Notes: generated by a model not told the origin, from the sequence alone. DNA of 5,526 nt from Gammaproteobacteria bacterium (GCA_028694565.1 JAQVKR010000207.1:1-5526), one strand, 5' to 3'. Positions 1 through 5,242 are shown, counted from the stretch's first letter. Program-made: numbers and translations.

Positions 1-82
1 CCCCGCCGGAGTCGCCCCCGCCGGAGTCGCCCCCGCCGGAGTCGCCGCCACCGGAGTCACCGCCGCCGGAGTCGCCGCCGTT
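1..82 (-). repeat. 15-bp in-frame tandem repeat encoding Gly-Gly-Gly-Asp-Ser
   Basis: The hexamer ggagtc recurs at 8, 23, 38, 53 and 68, exactly 15 bp apart, with GC-rich spacers that differ only by a few third-position changes. Read on the minus strand each unit is GGC GGN GGC GAC TCC, that is Gly-Gly-Gly-Asp-Ser. At least five units are visible and the array continues past the left edge. The leftmost copies are nearly identical while the right-hand ones have diverged slightly, as expected if the array grows by slippage. Confidence 0.9.
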
Positions 83-607
83 TCCGTCGCCCTGGCGGAA
101 CAGCACCGAGGCCTGGTGCATGTGGAAAGTGACCGAACCGCTGGCCAGCAGTTCCGCGCCGTCGGCGTCCACCACCCGCGCCTGCAGGGTGTGGGTGCCG
201 CGGTCCACACCCGCCAGCGTGACCCGGGTGGTGGCGAGCGGACCGCCCTGGATCTGATCATCGAGCAGGATCAGCACCCGATCCCCGGCCCGGCTGTCCA
301 GGGCGGGAACGACCCGGACCTCGACCCGGACCTGGCCGGTGTTGTCGCGGATGGTGGCGTCGTTCTCCGGCAGGATCACCGCCACCTGGCTGTAGCGGGG
401 GCCGGAAGCGGCGGACGGCGCGCCCCCGGCCGGGGCGGGCAGGCGCGGCGCCTCGTAGAGACTGGGGGTCGGCACCCGCACCTCCTCCGCGCCCGGTTGC
501 GGGCGATCGGAGAAAACCACGTTGCCTTCCTTGTCCACCCAGCGGTAGACCGCCCCCTGGGCGGCCGTGGCCAGGCAAAGCAGCCCGATGATGATCCATC
601 TGCGCAT
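1..607 (-). CDS. DUF4124-domain secreted protein with Gly-Asp-Ser repeat tail (3' end outside window)
   Basis: The frame is open from an ATG at 607-605 to the window edge, giving 202 codons without a stop. A GGGGAGAG ribosome site lies just upstream. Residues 1-18 look like a Sec signal peptide (Arg-Arg, a hydrophobic run, then Ala-Ala-Gln-Gly). Cys11 is not in a good lipobox. Residues 19-45 carry the DUF4124 signature (VYRWVDKEGNVVFSDRP). A Pro/Ala-rich linker follows to about residue 70. Residues 72-170 then form a beta-rich, Ig-like segment with the pattern LLDD, VDRGTHTLQARVVDADG and a closing VTFHMH. From residue 173 the chain becomes Gly/Asp/Ser repeats. Family knowledge: DUF4124 proteins are envelope proteins of unknown function, often found beside glnA in gammaproteobacteria. 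It lies 176 bp downstream of glnA on the same strand but behind a strong terminator, so it probably has its own promoter. The function is unknown and the C-terminus is not visible. Confidence 0.88.
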   Translation of the reverse strand, partial: MRRWIIIGLLCLATAAQGAVYRWVDKEGNVVFSDRPQPGAEEVRVPTPSLYEAPRLPAPAGGAPSAASGPRYSQVAVILPENDATIRDNTGQVRVEVRVVPALDSRAGDRVLILLDDQIQGGPLATTRVTLAGVDRGTHTLQARVVDADGAELLASGSVTFHMHQASVLFRQGDGNGGDSGGGDSGGGDSGGGDSGGGDSGG

Positions 608-649
608 TGGCTCTCCCCGGCTCCGGCCGCGTCGGCTGATTACCCGTCT

Positions 650-679
650 TTTGTACAGCCCCCGGGCCGGGCAAAGCAA
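650..679 (-). promoter_or_regulatory. candidate sigma-70 promoter for the DUF4124 gene
   Basis: On the minus strand TTGCTT (679-674) is followed after 18 bp by TACAAA (655-650), about 43 bp upstream of the ATG at 607. The match is moderate (3/6 and 4/6). It is supported mainly by the need for a promoter between the glnA terminator and this gene. It is a weak prediction. Confidence 0.3.
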
Positions 680-733
680 CCCCGGCGCACGGCCGGCGTT
701 GCCGGCGCGGCCAGCGCCCCTCGGCGGCGGCAG

Positions 734-759
734 AAAAAAACGCCCCCTCGCGGGGGCGT
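734..759 (-). terminator. Rho-independent terminator downstream of glnA
   Basis: On the minus strand ACGCCCCC (759-752) pairs perfectly with GGGGGCGT (747-740) across a four-base GCGA loop, and a run of T follows immediately (740-734). The hairpin begins 24 bp after the glnA stop codon. It is a textbook intrinsic terminator, so glnA is probably transcribed alone, with little read-through into the DUF4124 gene. Its partly symmetric sequence does not give a good U-tract in the plus direction. Confidence 0.93.
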
Positions 760-783
760 CCTGTGCCTCGGGGCGGGAACGCC

Positions 784-2193
784 TTACAGGCTGTAGTAGA
801 GATCGAACTCCACCGGATGGGTGGTCATGCGCAGGCGGGTCACCTCGGACATCTTCAGGCCGATGTAGCCGTCGATCATGTCGTCGGTGAACACGCCGCC
901 CTGGGTGAGGAACTTCCGATCCTCGTCCAGCGCCGCCAGCGCCTGATCCAGGGCGTGGCAGACGGTGGGGATGGCCTTGGCCTCTTCCGCCGGCAGGTCG
1001 TAGAGATCCTTGTCCATGGCGTCGCCCGGGTGGATCTTGTTCTGGATGCCGTCCAGGCCGGCCATCATCATGGCGGCGAAGGAGAGGTAGGGGTTCGCGG
1101 TGGAGTCGGGGAAGCGCACCTCGATGCGGCGGGCCTTCGGGTTGCTCACGTGCGGGATGCGGATGGAGGCGGAGCGGTTGCGGGCGGAGTAGGCCAGCAT
1201 CACCGGCGCCTCGAAGCCGGGCACCAGGCGCTTGTAGCTGTTGGTGGAGGCGTTGGTGAAGGCGTTCAGCGCCCGGGCGTGCTTGATGATGCCGCCGATG
1301 TAGTAGAGCGCCACCTCGGACAGGCCGCCGTACTTGTTGCCGGCGAAGATGTTCTTGCCGCCCTTCGCCAGCGACATGTGCACGTGCATGCCGCTGCCGT
1401 TGTCGCCCACCAGCGGCTTGGGCATGAAGGTGGCGGTCTTGCCGTAGGCGTGGGCCACGTTCCAGACCACGTACTTCAGGATCTGCACCTCGTCGGCCTT
1501 CTTCACCAGGGTGTTGGCGCCCACGCCGATCTCGCACTGGCCGGCGGTGGCCACCTCGTGGTGGTGCACCTCGACGACGAGGCCCATCTCCTCCATGGCC
1601 AGGCACATGGCGGCGCGGATGTCGTTCAGGGAATCCACCGGGGGCACCGGGAAGTAGCCGCCCTTGATGCTGGGACGGTGGCCGATGTTGCCGCCCTCGA
1701 ACACGCGCTCGGAGTTCCAGTGGGCCTCGTCGGAATCGACCTTGTAGAAGGCCCCCTCCATGGTCACGCCCCAGCGCACGTCGTCGAGGATGAAGAACTC
1801 GTTCTCGGGGCCGAACAGGGCGGAGTCGGCGATGCCGGTGGACTTCAGGTACTCCTCGGCGCGGTGGGCCACGGAACGGGGGTCGCGCTCATAGCCCTTC
1901 ATGGTGCTGGGCTCGAGGATGTCGCAGCGCAGGATCATGCTCGGCTCGTCGGTGAAGGGGTCCATCACCGCGGTGTCGGCATCGGGCATGAGCACCATGT
2001 CGGACTCGTGGATGCCCTTCCAGCCGGCGATGGAGGAGCCGTCGAACATCTTGCCGTCCTTGAAGAAGGCGTTGTTGATCTCGCTGGTGGGCAGCGTCAC
2101 GTGCTGCTCCTTGCCCCGGGAGTCGGTGAAGCGCAGATCGACGAACTTCACCTCGTTGTCTTTCATCATCTTGAGCACTTTCGCTGCGGACAT
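784..2193 (-). CDS. glnA: glutamine synthetase, type I (GSI-beta)
   Basis: Cytoplasmic ATP-dependent ligase that makes glutamine from glutamate and ammonia, the entry step of nitrogen assimilation; the family forms dodecamers. The 469-residue length equals that of Escherichia coli GlnA, and the residue register is the same. Visible active-site and metal-site features are the Asp51-Gly-Ser-Ser loop, Glu130 and Glu132 (PENEFF), Glu213 and Glu221, His270 (NGSGMHVH), Arg322 and Glu328 ([10 protein letters not shown]), Arg340 and Arg360. Tyr398 in [11 protein letters not shown] matches the tyrosine adenylylated by GlnE, so activity is probably controlled by covalent modification. The ATG at 2193-2191 follows a GGAGG site 9 bases upstream. 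A sigma-54 promoter and NtrC sites precede it and a strong terminator follows. Codon use is like that of its neighbours, and nothing suggests damage or transfer. Confidence 0.98.
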   Translation of the reverse strand: MSAAKVLKMMKDNEVKFVDLRFTDSRGKEQHVTLPTSEINNAFFKDGKMFDGSSIAGWKGIHESDMVLMPDADTAVMDPFTDEPSMILRCDILEPSTMKGYERDPRSVAHRAEEYLKSTGIADSALFGPENEFFILDDVRWGVTMEGAFYKVDSDEAHWNSERVFEGGNIGHRPSIKGGYFPVPPVDSLNDIRAAMCLAMEEMGLVVEVHHHEVATAGQCEIGVGANTLVKKADEVQILKYVVWNVAHAYGKTATFMPKPLVGDNGSGMHVHMSLAKGGKNIFAGNKYGGLSEVALYYIGGIIKHARALNAFTNASTNSYKRLVPGFEAPVMLAYSARNRSASIRIPHVSNPKARRIEVRFPDSTANPYLSFAAMMMAGLDGIQNKIHPGDAMDKDLYDLPAEEAKAIPTVCHALDQALAALDEDRKFLTQGGVFTDDMIDGYIGLKMSEVTRLRMTTHPVEFDLYYSL

Positions 2194-2265
2194 CTGTTGT
2201 TTCCTCCGGAAATTGCGTGTCGGACTGCCGAGGCACCCGCCCTGAAAAAAACCCGCCGGGAAAGG

Positions 2266-2281
2266 TGCAATTGCTGTGCCA
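2266..2281 (-). promoter_or_regulatory. sigma-54 (RpoN) promoter of glnA
   Basis: The minus strand reads TGGCACAGCAATTGCA from 2281 to 2266. The invariant GG (-24) and GC (-12) are exactly ten bases apart and the flanks fit the TGGCAC-N5-TTGCA consensus. It closely resembles the E. coli glnAp2 core (TTGGCACAG). Transcription is predicted to start near 2255, giving a leader of about 60 nt before the glnA ATG. Confidence 0.92.
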
Positions 2282-2319
2282 CCGCCTGAGGGCCGGGGAA
2301 TTCACGGAAATCAGGCGGT
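2281..2319. repeat. 9-bp perfect inverted repeat abutting the sigma-54 promoter
   Basis: ACCGCCTGA at 2281-2289 is matched by its exact reverse complement TCAGGCGGT at 2311-2319, with a 21-bp spacer. The pair lies between the NtrC sites and the promoter, and its right-hand end on the minus strand joins the -24 element. It could be an operator for another regulator, a structured DNA element affecting looping, or chance. No T run follows on either strand, so it is not a standard terminator. Confidence 0.6.
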
Positions 2320-2343
2320 TCCATCTCTCCCGCGGAGCGCATA

Positions 2344-2360
2344 TGCACCAATATGGTGCG
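2344..2360. promoter_or_regulatory. NtrC (GlnG) binding site, promoter-proximal
   Basis: TGCACCAATATGGTGCG matches the 17-bp NtrC dyad consensus (TGCACC-N5-GGTGCA) at all but the last position. Its centre lies about 97 bp upstream of the predicted glnA start, close to the -108 site of E. coli glnA. It should work as an enhancer for RpoN polymerase when NtrC is phosphorylated. Confidence 0.9.
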
Positions 2361-2373
2361 TTGCACTCCGACA

Positions 2374-2390
2374 TGCACCGTTATGGCGCA
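2374..2390. promoter_or_regulatory. NtrC (GlnG) binding site, promoter-distal
   Basis: TGCACCGTTATGGCGCA is a second 17-bp NtrC-like dyad with one mismatch in the right arm (GGCGCA for GGTGCA). It is centred 30 bp, about three helical turns, from the proximal site and about 127 bp upstream of the predicted start. Paired sites on one face of the helix are the usual NtrC enhancer arrangement. An extra half-site TGCAC lies between them at 2362-2366. Confidence 0.87.
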
Positions 2391-2395
2391 TGCCC

Positions 2396-2421
2396 GTGCC
2401 GGAACCCGGGGGTTCCGGCAC
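2396..2421 (-). terminator. hairpin at the end of the CDF transporter gene, terminator-like but without U-tract
   Basis: GTGCCGGAACC (2396-2406) and GGTTCCGGCAC (2411-2421) are perfect reverse complements around a four-base loop, an 11-bp GC-rich stem. Its first base on the minus strand is the last base of the transporter stop codon. No T run follows on either strand, so it is not a canonical intrinsic terminator. It may protect the mRNA 3' end, assist Rho, or insulate the glnA enhancer, which starts only 6 bp away. Confidence 0.55.
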
Positions 2422-3596
2422 TAGTAATACAAGACCTTCACCTCCGCCACGTCCGGCTCCTCGGCGGCGGTCTGCGCCATGCGCCGCGACAGCTCCCGCC
2501 CGGCCTCCAGATCCGCCAGGCCGCCGAGGGGCACCCAGGCTTCCACGTGGATGGCGCCATCCAGGTAATGGAGCGTCACATGCTGCACCTGGTCGGCCCC
2601 CTCGATCGCCCCCCAGTGCTGCCGCATGCGCGCCAGGATCGGGCCGCGCAACGGGAGGTTGCTGCTGGGCCGCGAGTTTTCGTCGTCCTCGGGGTCCACG
2701 TGGATCACCACGTCGCTCACCTCCTCCACCTCGGCGTGCAGCCGCTCGAGAACCCGCTCGCCGATGCGGTGCCCCTCCGAGACGCTGAGCCGCGGATCCA
2801 CCTGCAGGTGCACGTCCACCAACGCCTGCCCGCCGTGGCGCCGGGTGCGCAGCTGATGCACCGCGCGCACACCGTCCACCGACAGGATCTTCTCGCGGAT
2901 GTGCTCCACGCGCTCCTGCTCGAGCGCGGTGTCGATGAGCTCATGGACGCTGTGCCAGGCGAGATCCCAGCCGATCTTGGCGATCATCAGCGCCACGCCG
3001 ACGGCGGCGATGGCGTCCAGGTAGGGGAGCCCCGCCATGGTGCCCGCGATGCCCACGATCACCACCACCGAGGAGATGGAGTCGGTCCGGTGATGCCAGG
3101 CGTTGGCCCGCAGCATGTTGGAGCGCAGGCGCCGGGCCGCGCGCAGGGTGTAGTGGTAGAGGGCCTCCTTGAGCAGCACCGAGGCCGCCGCCGCCCCCAG
3201 GGCCAGCCAGCCCGGGGTCAGCAGCAAATCGGTGTGGAACAGGCGGCGGCCGGCGTCGATGCCGATGCCCGCGCCCACCGCCAGCAGAAAGATGCCGAGC
3301 ACCACCGTGGCCAGGGTCTCGATGCGCCCATGGCCGTAGGGATGCTCCGCGTCCGCGTCCCGGCTGCCGTGCTTGGCCGCCCACAGCACCAGCACGTCGG
3401 TGGCCAGATCGGAGAGGGAATGGATGCCGTCGGCCACCAGCGACTGGGACTGGCCCAGCCAGCCCACCAGGATCTTCAGCCCCGAGAGCGCCAGGTTGAC
3501 CACCGCCCCCACCAGGGTGACCCGCCTGGCCTCCCGGTAGCGCGCGTCGCCGACGCTGAACTCGGCCGCCGGGTCGCCGGCGGAGACCTCGGTCAT
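2421..3596 (-). CDS. cation diffusion facilitator (CDF) family metal transporter with extended C-terminus
   Basis: Inner-membrane proton-driven exporter of divalent metal ions, 391 residues. The start is the ATG at 3596-3594: it has a GGAGGAGG site 7 bases upstream, and the longer reading would add a low-complexity Pro/Gly-rich leader. Hydrophobic segments lie near residues 26-48, 52-73, 94-114, 127-145, 174-190 and 193-213, the six expected helices. The metal-site pairs are His59/Asp63 in helix 2 (GIHSLSD) and His168/Asp172 in helix 5 (WHHRTD). In CDF proteins this HxxxD/HxxxD pattern usually goes with zinc and related ions, while DxxxD in helix 2 typifies the YiiP/FieF type. Residues 226-302 form the usual cytosolic ferredoxin-like domain. 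Residues 318-391 look like a second copy, which makes the protein about 90 residues longer than typical bacterial members. It overlaps the TusA gene by 4 bp, so translation is probably coupled. The substrate metal is not determined by sequence. Confidence 0.93.
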   Translation of the reverse strand: MTEVSAGDPAAEFSVGDARYREARRVTLVGAVVNLALSGLKILVGWLGQSQSLVADGIHSLSDLATDVLVLWAAKHGSRDADAEHPYGHGRIETLATVVLGIFLLAVGAGIGIDAGRRLFHTDLLLTPGWLALGAAAASVLLKEALYHYTLRAARRLRSNMLRANAWHHRTDSISSVVVIVGIAGTMAGLPYLDAIAAVGVALMIAKIGWDLAWHSVHELIDTALEQERVEHIREKILSVDGVRAVHQLRTRRHGGQALVDVHLQVDPRLSVSEGHRIGERVLERLHAEVEEVSDVVIHVDPEDDENSRPSSNLPLRGPILARMRQHWGAIEGADQVQHVTLHYLDGAIHVEAWVPLGGLADLEAGRELSRRMAQTAAEEPDVAEVKVLYY

Positions 3597-3829
3597 CGGC
3601 CCTCCTCCCCCACTTCCACCAGCAGGACGATGTCGCGCCCCTCGCGCCGGGTCTCCAGCACGCGGTGGCCGTTCAGGCGGCACCAGGCGGGGATGTCGTT
3701 GAGGGCGCCGGGGTCGGTGCAGAGCACCTCCAGCACGTCGCCGGGGGCCAGGGTCGCCACGCGGTCCTGGGTCCGGATCACGGGCAGGGGACAGAGCAGA
3801 TTGCGGGCATCGAGCTGATGGCGGCTCAC
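3593..3829 (-). CDS. TusA/SirA-family sulfurtransferase (sulfur carrier)
   Basis: Small cytosolic protein of 78 residues, the normal TusA size. It has the diagnostic LDARNLLCPLPVIR signature with Cys13 in the CPxP motif, the family's persulfide-carrying cysteine. DPGALNDIPAWC (Cys50) followed by NGH is the second family hallmark, and Cys37 is extra. Family members pass sulfur from cysteine desulfurase or thiol donors to tRNA thiolation, molybdenum cofactor or sulfur-oxidation enzymes. The start is a GTG at 3829-3827, with AGGA seven bases upstream and the usual family N-terminus. The frame continues upstream to an ATG at 3934, but that extension is not family-like and overlaps the preceding gene. 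The stop TGA overlaps the transporter ATG. It lies 101 bp downstream of the PP-loop gene. It is named to family only, because TusA-like paralogues have diverse roles. Confidence 0.92.
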   Translation of the reverse strand: MSRHQLDARNLLCPLPVIRTQDRVATLAPGDVLEVLCTDPGALNDIPAWCRLNGHRVLETRREGRDIVLLVEVGEEGR

Positions 3830-3869
3830 GGGTTGTTCCTGGACCGCGAAAGGTGGCACGGAGACAGTA

Positions 3870-3878
3870 TTATCCACA
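3870..3878 (+). promoter_or_regulatory. perfect DnaA-box-like 9-mer in the TusA leader
   Basis: TTATCCACA is the exact high-affinity DnaA box consensus. It lies 41 bp upstream of the GTG start of the TusA-family gene. On the minus strand the same bases read TGTGGATAATACT, and the GATAAT within resembles a -10 hexamer for the TusA/CDF pair, although no good -35 is seen. A single box does not make an origin. It could be chance, a DnaA-sensitive promoter, or simply the -10 region. Confidence 0.4.
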
Positions 3879-3930
3879 GATTGCGCCGTAACGCTGCATT
3901 TTGTCGCTGCCGCGACCTCCCCGCCCCGCC

Positions 3931-4977
3931 TCACACGTGCCAGGACTCCGGCACCTCGTGGGGCGGCAGGGGCGCGACGGTCAGGACGGCGCCGAGCACC
4001 CCCTCGGGATCCTCCACCTGCACCTCCACCGCCGCGGCGTCGCGGCCCTGGCCGTAGCGGGCGGCGATGCGGGCGGCCAGTTCCAGGTCGTCACGGTCCA
4101 CCTTGCCGTCCACCAGCACCAGGGGGCCGGTATGGCCCAGGGTGCGCAGGTGGATGAACCGGCGGCGGTAGCCCTCGAGGAAATTGTTCTCCCCCTCCTC
4201 GCGGCCGATGATGAGCTTGAAATGGGGGCGCGGCCGCAGGTGCCGCCCCACCTTGAGCAGCATGATGTCGTCGAGATCGTAGTCCCGTTCGCCGCGCGCG
4301 CGCCAGAGATCGGCGAGCTTGGCGGAGTAGTGCTCGTCGGTGAGGAAGCAGCAGCCGCCGGCCGGCTGGGCGTACTCCTTGAGCCCCAGCGCCGCGGCCA
4401 GCGCCATCTGCGGCTTGCGCGAACGGCCGGAGAAGTCGTACAGCCGCTCGCGCTCCACCCAACCCTCCCGCTCCGGCAGCGTGGGCGGCAGGTTCTTCGC
4501 GCACAGGGGCCGCAGCAGCCGATCCTCGGCGCCCGATTCCCGGGCCACCACGGGCATGGTGTCGGCGCGCTGGGACTTGGGCCGCTGGCCCACCACCTCG
4601 CCGGTGACGATGAAGTCGAAGCCATTCGCCTCCATCCACTCCAGGGCCCGGTGAACCATGAAGATCTTGCAGTCCAGGCAGGGATTCAGGTTGGCTCCGT
4701 AGCCATGCTTCGGATTCAGCACCACGTCCTTGTAGTCCGCGGAGATGTCGATGATGTGCAGCTTCATCCCCAGCTGCTCGGCCACCCACAGGGCATTGTT
4801 GCGCTTGGGCCGGCTGCGGTCCTTCTCGCGGATGGCGTGGGTATGTCCCTCCACGCAGAACCCGGTAAAGAAATTGATGCCCTCCACCCGGATGCCCTGC
4901 TCCTGCACCACCTTGGCGGCGAGCATGGAGTCGAGGCCGCCGGAGACGAGGGCCACTGCTTTGCGCTGCTTGGACAT
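3931..4977 (-). CDS. PP-loop ATPase, ThiI/MnmA-like predicted tRNA thiolation enzyme with NFACT-R-like C-terminus
   Basis: Predicted cytosolic enzyme of 348 residues that would adenylate an RNA base and replace oxygen with sulfur; no substrate is proven for this type. The PP-loop SGGLDS is at residues 12-17 after a short beta strand. NPCLDC at 98-103 resembles the NPCxxC motif of MnmA, and [12 protein letters not shown] (125-136) fits the second nucleotide-binding part of the fold. GGCC at 207-210 gives a distal cysteine, and Cys41 and Cys159 are extra. Residues 239-340, with [12 protein letters not shown], resemble the NFACT-R RNA-binding domain. The MnmA start motif and central GLFM-type region are missing, so it is not MnmA itself. 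The chosen ATG (4977) begins at a normal distance before the PP-loop. An upstream in-frame ATG at 5157 would add 60 Arg/Pro-rich residues spanning the likely promoter. The Shine-Dalgarno match is weak. A TusA-family carrier follows on the same strand. Such proteins are often annotated as thiouridylase or ThiI. Confidence 0.87.
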   Translation of the reverse strand: MSKQRKAVALVSGGLDSMLAAKVVQEQGIRVEGINFFTGFCVEGHTHAIREKDRSRPKRNNALWVAEQLGMKLHIIDISADYKDVVLNPKHGYGANLNPCLDCKIFMVHRALEWMEANGFDFIVTGEVVGQRPKSQRADTMPVVARESGAEDRLLRPLCAKNLPPTLPEREGWVERERLYDFSGRSRKPQMALAAALGLKEYAQPAGGCCFLTDEHYSAKLADLWRARGERDYDLDDIMLLKVGRHLRPRPHFKLIIGREEGENNFLEGYRRRFIHLRTLGHTGPLVLVDGKVDRDDLELAARIAARYGQGRDAAAVEVQVEDPEGVLGAVLTVAPLPPHEVPESWHV

Positions 4978-5024
4978 GGGAGCTCGATTGAACTGGGGCG
5001 GGGTGAACCGGGCGGCGCGGCATC

Positions 5025-5044
5025 GTTCCGGCCGCATGCGGAAC
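5025..5044. repeat. inverted repeat in the PP-loop gene leader
   Basis: GTTCCG (5025-5030) pairs with CGGAAC (5039-5044), and the centre holds the competing palindrome CCGCATGCGG (5032-5041). It sits just downstream of the predicted PP-loop promoter, in the expected mRNA leader. It may be an operator, an RNA stem, or chance in GC-rich DNA. Confidence 0.35.
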
Positions 5045-5053
5045 TGGGGGCCT

Positions 5054-5062
5054 ATGATACCA
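5054..5062 (-). promoter_or_regulatory. candidate extended -10 promoter of the PP-loop gene
   Basis: The minus strand reads TGGTATCAT from 5062 to 5054, a TGn extended -10 element with a five-of-six TATAAT match. No convincing -35 hexamer lies 16-18 bp upstream. Transcription would start near 5047, giving a leader of about 70 nt before the ATG at 4977. It is the most AT-rich spot of this intergenic stretch apart from the typA promoter. Confidence 0.45.
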
Positions 5063-5199
5063 GAACGGAACACCGGTGCGGCACGACAGCGGTGCGAACC
5101 GCGGGAAAGCAAGGCCGCCCCCTTTCCCGCCTCTCGCAACACCCCCCCGCCACTCACAACATTTTTCCTTGCGCAGCTGCACTTTAGCCCCGCCTCGGG

Positions 5200-5205
5200 T
5201 ATAAT
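5200..5205 (+). promoter_or_regulatory. -10 element of the typA promoter
   Basis: A perfect TATAAT at 5200-5205 lies upstream of typA, predicting a transcript start near 5212 and a very short leader. The -35 region is poor: TGCACT at 5178-5183, 16 bp away, matches only half of the consensus. An AT-rich run at 5159-5170 might act as an UP-like element. Confidence 0.6.
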
Positions 5206-5242
5206 CCGCGCCCCTCACACGTCATTAGAAGTGGATACCCCC

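Noticed and set aside
1..82. CRISPR-like array
   Set aside because: The units are contiguous 15-mers without unique spacers, are in frame, and encode a peptide repeat.
258..674. 138-codon minus-strand frame overlapping the DUF4124 gene
   Set aside because: It is the wrong frame of the same strand. The frame starting at 607 has a signal peptide, the DUF4124 motif and a ribosome site and stays open to the window edge.
692..706. GCCGGC-GTT-GCCGGC hairpin between the DUF4124 gene and the glnA terminator
   Set aside because: It is a short stem of a self-complementary hexamer, expected in GC-rich DNA, with no T run and no link to a gene boundary.
2241..2263. CCCGGCGGG followed by seven T on the minus strand in the glnA leader, resembling a terminator or attenuator
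   Set aside because: The stem could have only three pairs around a three-base loop, and the predicted transcript start near 2255 falls within it. No stable hairpin precedes the T run.
763..2289. 508-codon open frame on the plus strand opposite glnA
   Set aside because: It is antisense to an unmistakable glnA. Its translation is rich in His, Val, Gly, Ala and Leu with no domain, as expected when a GC-rich gene with strong third-position bias is read on the other strand.
2217..3818. 533-codon open frame on the plus strand opposite the CDF and TusA-like genes
   Set aside because: It runs through the glnA control region and two well-supported genes, has low-complexity His/Gln/Arg/Pro composition, and shows no recognisable motif. 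It is a compositional shadow.
3896..3918. GTCGC-GGCA-GCGAC hairpin after the PP-loop stop as a terminator
   Set aside because: The stem is only five pairs and is followed by AAAA, not T, on the minus strand. It cannot be called a terminator.
3901..5187. 428-codon open frame on the plus strand opposite the PP-loop gene
   Set aside because: It mirrors the PP-loop gene frame, has no family features, and lacks a ribosome site. It is a shadow of GC-rich coding sequence.
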